Shown here piece after piece: positions 44,252-54,535 of a stretch of DNA of 64,000 nucleotides; position 1 is the first letter of the stretch, and each line of letters starts with the position of its first letter. A model generated the notes under the pieces. The model searched no databases, had not been told where the DNA came from, and saw nothing but the letters and a program-made list of their open reading frames with translations. Origin of the DNA: Crocodylus rhombifer (taxonomy: Eukaryota > Chordata > Crocodylia > Crocodylidae); NCBI GenBank assembly GCA_038503035.1, contig JAVSML010024016.1:149743-213742 (forward strand), given 5' to 3'. A program made the position numbers and the translations under genes.

Positions 44252-45145
44252 GGCCATCTACACAAGCACAGTAACATCGCCAGGCATGAACCATGATGTG
44301 ACGCTACTGTGCAGTAGTAACAAGTTCCTGTGCAGTAAGCGGCGCTTGTCAACTGTACTGGGATGCTACTGTGCAGTAACATTGGTTACTGTGCAGTAGG
44401 GGTGTGCGAAGCAGGCCATATTCAATTCAGATTCAGATTCAGCTGGACTTGGGGGACAGTGATTTGATTTGTTGATTCAGATCACGGTCCCAATTCGATT
44501 TGGCCAAATCTGAACATTCAGTTCTGATTTGGAGAATAAATGATTCAGCCACAGACACAGCTTTATATGTTTTGTCTACATACCTCAAGGTACCAGGCAC
44601 AGCTTGTGAATGCTGAGATGGTGGGGCAGATGGAACATCCCACAGGAGGGGGATCCCCACGTGCTCAGCAGCGGACCCCTGCACCCTACCAGCTCAGCAA
44701 CTGGCCAAAGGGGACCCCGGGTACTCCCCCAGGAGGTACCAGTCGTGGGGGGGGTCCACTGCCAAGCACACTGGGGACCCCCCCCCATGCTCCCATGGGA
44801 CACTCCATCCGCCCCACCATCTCAGTGTTCACAAGCCCTCTGGTACCTTGAGGTATGTAGAAAAAATATATAAAGCTGTGCCTAAGTCCAAATAATAGAA
44901 TCTCTCCAAATCTCTCCAAATGGAATCAAGAGTCTTCCAATTCGATTCAGAGAGATTAATAGGTCTCCTGATTCTATTTGGATTCAGAGATTCAGCCACT
45001 GAATCGGACTAAATCTCCACTGAATCAAGTCAGCAACCAAAACTTTACACAGTCCTACTGCACAGTCATTTAGTACTTGGTTATGTAAGTATTAAATGAC
45101 TGTGCAGTAATAACTGTGCAGTGGGCATCTCGTGTAGGTGTGTCC
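44252..45145 (+). mobile_element. MITE, family A copy 2 (interrupted by family B)
   Basis: GGCCATCTACACAAG at the left and GTGTAGGTGTGTCC at the right are imperfect inverted ends, with AAG duplicated outside (44249-44251, 45146-45148). Without the nested element at 44397-45057 it is about 233 bp. It carries family A words GTGCAGTAG, GCTACTGTGCAGTAAC and TTAGTACTTGG. Confidence 0.65.
44397..45057 (+). mobile_element. Foldback hAT-like element, family B copy 2
   Basis: Left end TAGGGGTGTGCGAAG and right end CTTTACACAGTCCTA are inverted repeats matching at 11 of 15 positions. The flanks CTGTGCAG/CTGCACAG are at best a degenerate 8-bp duplication. The interior folds back: CTACATACCTCAAGGTACC near 44576 pairs with GGTACCTTGAGGTATGTAG near 44841, with AGATGGTGGGGC and its complement inside. 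Confidence 0.75.
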
Positions 45146-45148
45146 AAG

Positions 45149-47708
45149 GAGTACAAGACCAAAGGTGAGCACTGAACAATGAAACAGATGCATGGCAAGA
45201 AAAAAAGAAAATACAAGAATGGGAAGTTGTAAATGCTGATAGCTACAATAACCAAATTTGAAATCAAATTGGTGAGAATGATTAGAAGAATAAAAACACA
45301 GAAAATAATAAAGATGTTGTTTCAGACTTGAGCATGGGGAAGTTTCCGATTCAGAAAGCGCTTAAGCAGTTGCTTAACTTTTAGTGCATCCCTAAGTCCT
45401 ACTGAGATCAAGTGAAACATATTTATGTTCTTTTCCTAAACCTAGACAGTCAGACCTCTTGGTAGCAGGATGTAGATTTGGTAAAGTATCATGATGGACT
45501 CTCCAGAAAAATGACATAATTCATAGGTAAATGTAGGCTGGAAATCAATTTCAGGAGATAAATATATGACAGCACAGTTATTGCTTTTGTTTTTATTAAC
45601 CAAGTGATATACATAAATCCAAAAGTAAATGTATGCCACTGTACTAGGAGGTTTGTGAAAGAGAATAGTATGGAATAATTAATTTATATTAATAATAAGT
45701 TTACTCGCTTTTCTTTTCATATTTGTATTAATAGCACATTTTATGCTAATATGCTATTGAGTTGCTGGGATTTACTGGTGAATTTTACAGTATGTATGTA
45801 ATACATTTAGAACTGAGACTGAAAATATTAATATAGTATTAATTAAGCTAATATTACCTACTGTGCATGTAAAGGGTTTAAACACACAAAGAAGCTAATG
45901 GTATTATGATTTTCAGATAATCTGTTTTAAAATTGCTGACTTGGAAACTGTTTGTGAGATTAATAGCACTGAAAACATGCAGAGGTAATAGGATTACAAT
46001 GTAATATTAAAGAAGGGTTTCGCTGCAGTGATGTCTCATCTCTGGGTATCCTGGACTAATTAGTCTGTAGTGGCATACAGTGGCAGAGCATGCTAACTGC
46101 AGATTTATCTTGCTATAAGTAGGGCTTCCAGTTCTGAGATAACTGATATTTATTTTTTAATGCCTGATGTAAACCAAGCAGGGCAAACTCTGGGCCATAC
46201 CTCTCTACATCAGGTTGTTCAGGGATGTGCTGCAATTCCCCAAATTGCTATGCCTCTGTCAGCTCCCTGGGCAGCTCCTGCTTTGGCCAGTGGTCACACA
46301 TCTGGCCCATCAAAAATTATATAATGAACAGCAAGGCAGGTGAGCTGGTGATTTTATGACTGTGTATCTCTACCGTCTATAACCATATATGAAGACAAGA
46401 TGCCATAGAGAAGAAAGGACTTGTGTGCTGTGGAAAAGCATTAAACATACTAGAATTGAAGATTTTTTTTTACCCATTTACTTTTATTTTTCCCCTAATT
46501 TTTCTTGATATTTCTGTTGATTGATTATATTAATATTTTAAAAGATTTGCTTCTTCCTAGTCCCTGTTCTCAGATCCTGTCTTGGATTAGATATGGTGAT
46601 TTAATACAATTTTAACATATTATTTCAGCTGATTATAGCAGGCCTGATGGACATGGCAGCACATTATCCCTGTTTTTGACCAAGCCAAGTCTGAAGTGCA
46701 GTTGATTTGAAGCAGTAATGAGAAAGCTAAGAATGGTAATATTCCAACTGAAGCCAAGCAGTGCATGGAAGATCCCACAATAATGAGTACTTGCTTGCTT
46801 GCTGCAGTATAATGATATATTCATTAAAGCTGGGGATTGTAATGGATTAGGGAACCCCATTCCTAGCATGACCCTGGTAAACAGTCCTTAAAGACCATAA
46901 AGCCTGCCTTCTTCCATGGCTGTTGACTAATATAAAAAGGTTGAGTAAGGAAGGGATTTCAGTTATGTCCTCTAAGCCCAGTGAAAGACTGAATGTAAGT
47001 GTCCCTGGGCTGGGCAGGAAGGAGTACCCACCTCCCCAGCCTATCACCCTGGCACCACAAATGGGATCTGTTTCACAGGCTTTTGTAGGTATGCGGAGAA
47101 ATCCCATTCAGTGAAGATTAGTGTTGTTCAGAATGAGAGTCAATCGTTAGTGGCAGCATGAAAGGACAACAAAATTATTTACCATGACTAAGGGACTTGC
47201 CTTTTCCCTTAACTGGAAAACTTGCTGGAGAAGCCCAATCCATACAGCGCTCTCCTTTTGGAAAGACAGGGATTTTGATACACAATCAAATTCTTAATTA
47301 CAACAGTGGCCAGTTTCTATAATCTTTTTGAGCAATGCACAAAGGAATTGCCAATGACTCTTGCCCCTAGGTGGAAGACGAATTCCCAGTCCTGGTGAAT
47401 GCTGTTTCTAAATTTAGTTTCTTCAATACATCTTGTAGTGTATTGTTGCATTACACTGCAAGAACCTAGAACAGTTGTGAGAGTTTGGTGACAGTCTTTC
47501 TTTCCAACACACTTTGCCATGAAGAGCAGTAGAGGACAGAAGTAGAGCTATGGCTATTCAGTGAATGTTCAGGTCCAAGGATAGAGATTGGAACTACACA
47601 GGTAGAGGAGCTTAAAGTCTCTTTGCCTTCTCCTAGAAACAAAGTGCCCTACATGTGAAAGAAAAACACTGGTAACTGTGAATGCTTCAGACAGCAGACA
47701 GTATCTGG
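45149..47708. other. Mostly single-copy-looking sequence
   Basis: AT-rich, no gene or repeat recognised. Confidence 0.35.
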
Positions 47709-48003
47709 ATAACAATTAAGGGTGTGCAAAGTGGGCTGTATTCTGTTCGGATTCAGATTTGGCCCAATTCAGGGAACAGTGATTTGATTCACTGATTTGG
47801 ATCACTGTCCCAACTTGATTTGGCCAAATCTGAATATTTGATTCTGATTCAGAGAACCAGTGATTCAGGCATAGACACAGCTTTATATGTTTTTTCTACA
47901 TACCTTTAGGTACCAGGTGCAGCTCATGAATGCTGAGATGGTGGGGCGAATGGAGCATACCAAGGAGTGTGGCAGGGCCCCCTGTGTGCTCGGTGGTTGA
48001 CCC

Positions 48004-48037
48004 GGAAGTGGACCGGAACTACTTCCGGTCCACTTCC
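48004..48037. repeat. Perfect 15-bp hairpin next to the assembly gap
   Basis: GGAAGTGGACCGGAA and TTCCGGTCCACTTCC are exact inverted copies with a 4-nt loop, 13 bases before the N run. A decayed version of the same hairpin is near 9342-9388 in copy 1. Confidence 0.9.
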
Positions 48038-48050
48038 AGGTCCACTGCTG

Positions 48051-48060
48051 NNNNNNNNNN
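48051..48060. other. Assembly gap (10 N)
   Basis: Ten undetermined bases inside a GC-rich foldback core; the true length is unknown. Frames crossing it are not interpretable. Confidence 0.99.
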
Positions 48061-48430
48061 GTGGAGGGGATCCCCCGCTCACTCCACAGTGGACCTGGAA
48101 GTGGACCACTTACAGGACCACTGCCGAGTACACTGGAGATCCCTCCCTCCCCTCACGCTTCTATGAGATGCTCCATCTGCCCCACCATCTCAGCATTCGT
48201 GAGTCTCCTAGTACCTTGAGGTATGTAGAAAAAACATAAAGCTGTGTCTATGCCCAAATTGTCAAATCTCTCTGAATCTCTCCAAATCGAATAGGAGGCT
48301 TCCAATTCAACTTGGAGAGATTAATGAGTCTCCTGATTTGATTCGGATTCGGAGATTCAGCTGCTGAATTGGGCTGAATCTCCTCCAAATAAACCCAGTG
48401 ACCAAAGCTTTGCACAGCCATAATAACAAT

Positions 48431-49050
48431 ATCAATAAGCCAACCTCCACATTCACAAAAAAGTCCATGGGCAAAAAAAGCTTCATCCACTTTCAGCCTC
48501 CCAAAAATGCAAAACTAAAAAAACATCTCTAATATTTACTGTGAAGAATGCACATTTCCAGAAGAATATGCATAGGACTTGGAATAACACTGCCACACAA
48601 GTGCAACAGCAGGAAATCAACAGGAGTGGTTCTTTTGTTCATACTGCAGTTTGCACAAGAAAGTTTCGGCAGCAGCAACAGCACAAAAGAAACCGTCCTG
48701 AAAGTAAAATATTTACAGTTGTTAAAGCATTAGTACAGCTAAATCTTTTCTACCTGGGGAAATTACTATGAAAGAAGCATGTGTGAATTTATAGCATGCT
48801 AGTTATTCTAAAGGATGGACAGATGCTCTTAAGTAAGAAATAGTTTACTTCACTTGTCTGGGATGAACAACCTTCAAGACAAGTGTTAGGGTGACAATAT
48901 TTGGATCTTGGGGAGCACTGGATTGGCAGCTGAATAAAGGCTTTACTCTGTACCTCAGCAAAGCTGCTGACCACAAGGCAGAATGAGATATTAGAAGTAA
49001 CATTGCAAGACGCTTAGGCAAGCATTTTCTAATAATATATTAGTATTGTA

Positions 49051-49051
<1 letters not shown>
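48431..49051. other. No recognised feature
   Basis: Unclassified AT-rich sequence. Confidence 0.35.
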
Positions 49052-49090
<39 letters not shown>

Positions 49091-49110
49091 GTGTGTGTGT
49101 ATATATATCA
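49052..49110 (+). repeat. (GT)n/(AT)n microsatellite
   Basis: A TG run of about 29 bases, then TATATATG, a second GTGTGTGTGT run and TATATATA. Confidence 0.95.
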
Positions 49111-49880
49111 TTATGTATCATTAGAAGATAAGGCAGATTTTGCTTACGAGTGCTTATGCTAAGCCAGCCATTTGCTTATGCTAAGTAACCATCTTAACTC
49201 TGTCAACCATTTTCAAGTGAGTCTGTGTAAGTTTGTGTGCTGCGAATGAGGTAGTCTTAGGAATGTGGAAGATGGTACAACGTGGGAATGAAAAACAGAC
49301 TGGAACATGAAAGAACATGTAACTGGTAACAGAATCCAAGAGAAACATATGCAAAAAAGTGAATGGTGATTGGTGAAGAGGCCTCCAGAAGCTCTCAGGT
49401 TTTGGTCAAAGTCCACCCAGTGACCAAAGAAGTGGAGTCAAGGTCTTAGACATGCACTTATAGCAAAATGCCATGTAAATGAACAAAATGCATAGGCAAT
49501 TACACGCTAATGAAGTAAACAGTAAACAAGGGTGGAGCTTGAGAAAGGAGGGAATATGCATGGAACAAAGGAGGGACCAAGGTGGAGTCAATGCTAATGA
49601 ATATGAACCAAGGTGTATAAATGTGGAAAATACCTGATGTTTAATGCTGCTCCCCAGTTTATTGCTTTTTTGGGAACTCGTTTGAAGCTGTCTCCATTCT
49701 GAATAAAGCTGTTGTTGAGCAATGTGTTCTGGTTTTTGCTCCCTGAGCAACTGGATCCATGAGCAATTGGATTGTCATCTACCTAGTCGTTGGGCGCCGC
49801 ATGGCATCCTAATAAGGATGGGAACCTATATGGACACTTTGGGAGATCAGTCTATTTCTGTGGACCCTGAGAACCTCATT
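49111..49880 (+). mobile_element. Probable solo LTR (LTR3)
   Basis: CCAAGGTGTATAAATGTGG near 49609 is a TATA box. About 65 bp later TCTGAATAAAGCTGTTGTTG is a textbook retroviral polyadenylation signal and R-U5 start, followed by the T/G-rich CAATGTGTTCTGG. Upstream, TGATTGGTGAAG near 49367 contains a CCAAT-box complement. The exact TG and CA ends are uncertain; a CG-containing CGTTGGGCGCCGCATGG at 49787 may lie near the 3' edge or primer site. No retroviral coding sequence adjoins. Confidence 0.55.
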
Positions 49881-50689
49881 TATCATTAACAACATCTTTG
49901 TCAGATACAGAAATGTCATTAGCTCCATTTTACAGGTGGAGAACTGAGCTGCAGAGAGACTCTGGCTTGCCTAAGATCATACAGGAGATCTGAGGCACAG
50001 GAAAGAACTACAGTATATGCAGATCCCCTGGTTCACAGGCTGCTGTTTAAGCCATCCTTTTTCTCCATAACATTCATTATCTTAGTTACAAAGTTACCTC
50101 CCCACCCCACACAAGTGTTTCTCCTCACTCCTACTGTTGAAACTTACTTACGCAGGAATTTAAAAGAAAACCATGAGACAATTTACAAAGTTATTTACAC
50201 TAAATTGATAAATCACCTGATTCCAGGTTCCCTGCATAAATATATATTTACCCTTCCTGGGTATTTGTTGAAAACACTGAATCTTACATCTGGACGTCAA
50301 CAGGTCGACAAGCACAGCAAGGAAGCCAACATGGAAAAGACAATCTATTAGAAGCAGTGGCCAGCAAAGTGCCAGCAAAGTGCACAATAACTAACCGTAA
50401 AAATTTGCATCCATCTGCTAATGAATAAAAAAAGAGGAAAAAAACAAGAGAAAAGAAAAGGAAGGAAAATAACATGTTTCTAAAGAGGAAAAGGATTGAA
50501 GGAGTGAACTGTGGTCTCAAAGAAAGATCTCTTATGCTTGGAATACTCCAGGGAAGAGAGGAGGGATTATTATTTAATTCATTACATCTTTCCCACAGGA
50601 ATAAACTGTACTGGTAGAAGTACATTAATACCAAGAGGACTGCATGAAAACTAGGGTGGTCCTATCACTCTAATTTTACAAGGGTAAAA
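49881..50689. other. No recognised feature
   Basis: Unclassified sequence. A purine-rich patch lies near 50430-50470. Confidence 0.35.
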
Positions 50690-50781
50690 GGCTGGGCAGG
50701 GTGGTATCTTGTAGACTAGTTCATTCATAAAGTCATGAATTGTAGCTTATAAAAACTCATGCTTCTCTGAACAACTTAGTG

Positions 50782-50971
50782 CAGGGGTGGGCAAAATGCA
50801 GCCCGCAGGTCGGATACAGCCTACCAGGCCATTTTATCTGGCCCACGGAGCCCTTAAAAATTTAGAAAATTATATTTGTTCATCCCTGGCTACCTGTCAT
50901 ACAGCTCTCAATGGCTTGCCAAAACCCAGTAAGCAGCCCTCCACCTGAAATAATTGAATTGCCCTCCTCTG
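50782..50971 (+). mobile_element. hAT MITE, family C copy 2
   Basis: Begins CAGGGGTGGGCAAAATG and ends TTGCCCTCCTCTG, matching inverted ends at 11 of 14 positions. Flanks ACTTAGTG (50774-50781) and GCTTAGTG (50972-50979) are an 8-bp target duplication with one change. The interior CAGCCCGCAGG...CAGGCCATTTTATCTGGCCC matches copy 1 at 6378. Confidence 0.85.
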
Positions 50972-50995
50972 GCTTAGTGTTTAAGGTGCCACACT

Positions 50996-51255
50996 GGGTG
51001 CATCTATAAATTCATTAATGTGCCATAATTACTGCACACTAAGTTTAGTGCTTGCATAACCAAATATTAAATCAATGGGCAGTAACTGGCACTACTGTGC
51101 ATTAGTGCCAGCGCTTGGGTTTTTACAGATGCTAACTGTGCAGTAGCCTAATACTACTGTGCAGTAGTAGTGTATTAGTACGGTTTTTGCCTGGCACACT
51201 ACTGAGTAGTGTTATTAAGTTACTGCACTGCTAGCATCTCATGTAGCTAACACCC
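50996..51255 (+). mobile_element. MITE, family A copy 3
   Basis: Begins GGGTGCATCTATAAATTC and ends GCATCTCATGTAGCTAACACCC. ACT is duplicated outside (50993-50995 and 51256-51258). The interior has CTGTGCAGTAG twice and TAGTGCTTGCATAACC. Confidence 0.7.
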
Positions 51256-51315
51256 ACTGTCCTGTCTTCTGGCTAACCTAAGACTAACACAGCTGACTAC
51301 CTCTGTTTACTAGAA

Positions 51316-52469
51316 AAGTCAAAGTACTACAATTTTGCCTGCAGACAGACCCTTTGTGTGTCATTTTTGGAACTATTCAGTGTTACCTCATTTTTGTTAC
51401 ACTGAGGTCATTAACTTTGGAAAATCCCACTCAGAACACCCTAATAGTATTGTTACACACAGTGGCCTGTACCCAAACAAATAATTTTGTTTTATGGTAA
51501 GATTGCTAGTAAAATGTTCTGAATGTTTCAATTTGTTATTGATCATGCCTTTTAAAGAGTCTGTTGTATCCTCCTGGTAGAAAGATTTGTTTTGCTTTAA
51601 CAATACATGGAATTATGCTTTCAGTTCCTTTTCTTTGTTTAGTGAAAAGCTCTCTTAGTGAAAACCCAGTAGACCACAAAACTAGTCAGGGACTTTTATC
51701 CAGGATGCCTGACCCATTGCCTGACAATAATTAGTTCAGGTTAATTACAGCAAATCTGTAGATTTGCTGCCTGAAATCATCTCATCCCCTAAGCTGAATC
51801 CTCTAGAGGTTTCTTTTATGAGCTCTGCATCCTAAGGGTGGACTTAAAGTAATGAATTTGCCTCTAATAAGATTCATAGGTTTGTTCCCTAAGCAATGGT
51901 GTCAATTATAGAATCTAACACTGATGGCTTATTTTGCTAGAAAATACAGAAAATGGGAGTTTTTAATGAGGCATGAGGCATGTATGAGGTTTAACATTTT
52001 TATTTAACTCTTTGTCTTGTTGAAAATCACAAGACTTGATATAATTGTATTTTTATATCATTTTCTGTATATTTCTGAGTATGCCAATGACTAATTTCCT
52101 TCTGCTTTATAAAGGAAAAGGTTAATATAATGACTCTGAGATTTCATTTGGAAATGTTCCAGAAGAGTGTTTGAGTATTTGCTGCACTAAACGGCAGGAA
52201 GTAATGAAAGAGGTTATATGTTGGCAAAAATATTTCATGTGCTGAGAAGATTAATATTAGAGAAAGGCACAGGGGACTCCTGTCTGAGTTCCACCCCATT
52301 CCTTGCACAATATAATAGACCCATACTTAATATTTACACTTCTGTGGCCAGTACTTAATCATTAACAAAGCAAGCATTTAGTTTTGGGGGGCTACAGCAT
52401 GAAGAGATGAAACAACGCCAATAATACAATATTTCAGTTGTCTATACTGAAGTAGATGCCTCACTGGTA
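51316..52469. other. Unclassified AT-rich sequence
   Basis: No gene or named repeat recognised. Confidence 0.35.
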
Positions 52470-53208
52470 CAGCCTGGTTTAAATCATGATTTTGCATGTT
52501 TCATGAAAATCGCAAAATTAAAAAGATTTCCACAAAAAAATGTGATTTGCAAGGAAATGCTATGATATGGACACTTCCTGCGATGTTCCTCAGCAAGTGG
52601 CCACAGCATGGCATTTTGTTGCGGCACGATGGCTGCTGCAGGCTCAGTAAAGCATTCATCAGCCAGGAGCAAAAGCCTAGCAGCCCAGGGGAGGGAGGAA
52701 GGGCTCACAAAAGGGATGGGGGGAGGAGAGAGCTTGGGAATGAGTGGGAGAGTGGGTCTGTTTGCTTCTCTGGGCAGTAAAACTGGGGTGCTGGGGCTTG
52801 GAGGCAGGGAGGGAGAACAAAAGTGCAGAGGAGCAAACAGCCCCTCCTCTACCCAGCACCAGGGCTTTCTGCCTAAGGCAGCCAACAGCTTCCAAGCCAG
52901 GAGCATTATTGCCTGCCTGTTTCCCTACTCCAATCATGCTTGAATAAGAAGAAATAAAGGCAAGTCAAGAACATCTCAGTCCAGGGAGGTGGGGCAGGGA
53001 GGGGCATAGGGGCCATGGGCTTTTCAGCAGTGATCAGAGGCCTTAGGAGCAAGGCCTCTGCTGCTGCAGTTAAACCTGGCCCTAAACCTGCCCCTTCAGC
53101 CAATCTGAGGGCATAGGGAGACAGCATGCTCTGGGCATGGAAATGGTGGTCCCTGCCACAATTGGGCCATGATATTAGTGAGCTGGGCCCACAATTTAAA
53201 CCAGGCCT
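52470..53208. mobile_element. DNA-transposon-like element with 13-bp inverted ends
   Basis: GCCTGGTTTAAAT at 52472-52484 is the exact complement of ATTTAAACCAGGC at 53194-53206. The interior is GC-rich, with frames open on both strands but no protein. No clear target duplication; family unknown (hAT-like guess). Confidence 0.6.
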
Positions 53209-54078
53209 TACTCATTGAAGACAGAGCAATACTCACCTATTAGAACCCAGACAGAGGGGCAATGCTGGGAAACTCTTCAAGCTCGGTACTGAGTGGCTTA
53301 ATGTTTCCATTCTTTTTTTTTTCATCTAGTTACTGTGTTTAGAGTCTCTGGAAAATGAACCACGGTGTTAGAGCTGATGGATTTATTTCATAAATCCTTT
53401 TATCCTGGTGAACCACAGCAGTAAGTCTAAACTCCCGCGTAAAGCAGCAATAGATTCTAAACGGAAATGCATGGCTCTTATTGCAGGGCAGATTTCTGCT
53501 ACCTTAATGACTCTTACCAGAAATTTCCTCTTCTTTTTGCTCAGAAAAGTATGTATATAAGGAATTAATCAGGAATCCAGGTGAACTCTTATCATAACAA
53601 AGGGGGAAACTTCTTTTTGTCCAATGCCTCTGCAATCCTTCCCTTCTGTCCAATGCCTCTGCAATCCTTCCTCTTAAGTCAAATTTTACTTTTTCTCCAG
53701 GGTCAGATATCTCTAAACTACTCTTGCCTGAAAATATTTTTGGTCTGCATTTTTCTTCTCTTAAATTCTTCTCTTTTCACTTAGAAGTGCCACCATTCTC
53801 CTGGCACCCAAATTTACCTTTACTTGAATTCCAGATATGTGGAAATCTTTATTTGTGTCAGCATCACTTTCTAATGCAGCTAGTTTTTCTCAGTCCAAAC
53901 CCTATGAACTCCAGAGAGTTTGAATGCTGCAGCCATAGAAATCCCATTAAGATAAACCTGCCCCCTCAGCCAGTTAGGAGTTGGGGAGATGAGAGAATCA
54001 AGCTCCACTGTGGAGCTGATCCAGGAAAGCTGCATCCTCTCTCTCTCTCCCCACCCCCCCCTCCCAGCTCCCGTCCTG
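53209..54078. other. Unclassified sequence with a short tandem repeat
   Basis: TGTCCAATGCCTCTGCAATC occurs at 53618 and 53647 (29-bp period). The rest is AT-rich and unrecognised. Confidence 0.4.
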
Positions 54079-54274
54079 CAGGATGGGAGCGGGGAGGAAG
54101 GGGCTTCAAGCTAGGGTTTGCCCAGCCTGCACTGAAGTGGAGGCAGGTGGATTGGAGCCCCCAAACTGGGGTGTGTGGGGAGGCTCCAATCCACTCACCC
54201 CCTACCCTCCTCCAGCACGGGCTGGGCAAACCACAGCCTCGAGCTCCCTTCCCCACTTCCCCCCTCCCATCCTG
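54079..54274. repeat. GC-rich foldback
   Basis: 54079-54162 pairs imperfectly with 54177-54274. For example GGATTGGAGCC faces GGCTCCAATCC, TTTGCCCAGCC faces GGGCTGGGCAAA, and CAGGATGGGAG faces CTCCCATCCTG. The loop is about 14 bp. A 190-codon frame crossing it (53724-54296) has no recognisable domain. Confidence 0.75.
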
Positions 54275-54535
54275 TAGACAGTACCACTACTTCTAGGTCT
54301 GAATGAAAAATGTTGCTTCTGCCATTATCTCTGAATCACAAAGCTGTATTATCAGTTCATTAATGACAACAAGGATTATTGATTTGTCTGGCATATGAAA
54401 TCATTATTTTGCCTTAAAAAGTCCAAGCCATGAACCACATTTCAAGACATTCATTTCCTTTATTAGAAGACTATTTTATAACTCCAAAATCAGATGCTAT
54501 GATTTTTTATAACAGGCATGAGAGGAACAGTGTCT

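Larger units (their letters stand above)
47717..48422 (+). mobile_element. Foldback hAT-like element, family B copy 3
   Basis: Left end TAAGGGTGTGCAAAG and right end CTTTGCACAGCCATA match at 13 of 15 positions as inverted repeats. A perfect 8-bp target duplication ATAACAAT lies at 47709-47716 and 48423-48430, which assigns the family to hAT. The interior repeats the CTACATACCT...AGGTATGTAG arms and AGATGGTGGGGC seen in copy 2. It contains the 10-N gap. Confidence 0.85.
50690..51315 (+). repeat. Dispersed repeat family F carrying two nested insertions
   Basis: GTATCTTGTAGACTAG, AGCTTATAAAAACTCATGC and ACTTAGTG lead to the family C element. After it, CTTAGTGTTTAAGGTGCCACAC continues to the family A element, after which CTAAGACTAACACAGCTGAC completes the host repeat. 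Removing both inserts restores the familiar TTAGTGTTTAAGGTGCCACA...GACTAACACGGCT order. Confidence 0.65.

Noticed and set aside
47930..48239. Plus- and minus-strand frames crossing the N run
   Set aside because: They include undefined residues from the assembly gap and lie in a transposon foldback.
49787..49803. GTTGGGCGCCGCATGGC as a retroviral primer-binding site
   Set aside because: It only loosely resembles known tRNA-complementary sites and the LTR edge cannot be fixed, so it was not called as a separate feature.
53724..54296. 190-codon plus-strand frame
   Set aside because: Its second half is the foldback at 54079-54274 and its first half is AT-rich with no recognised motif.
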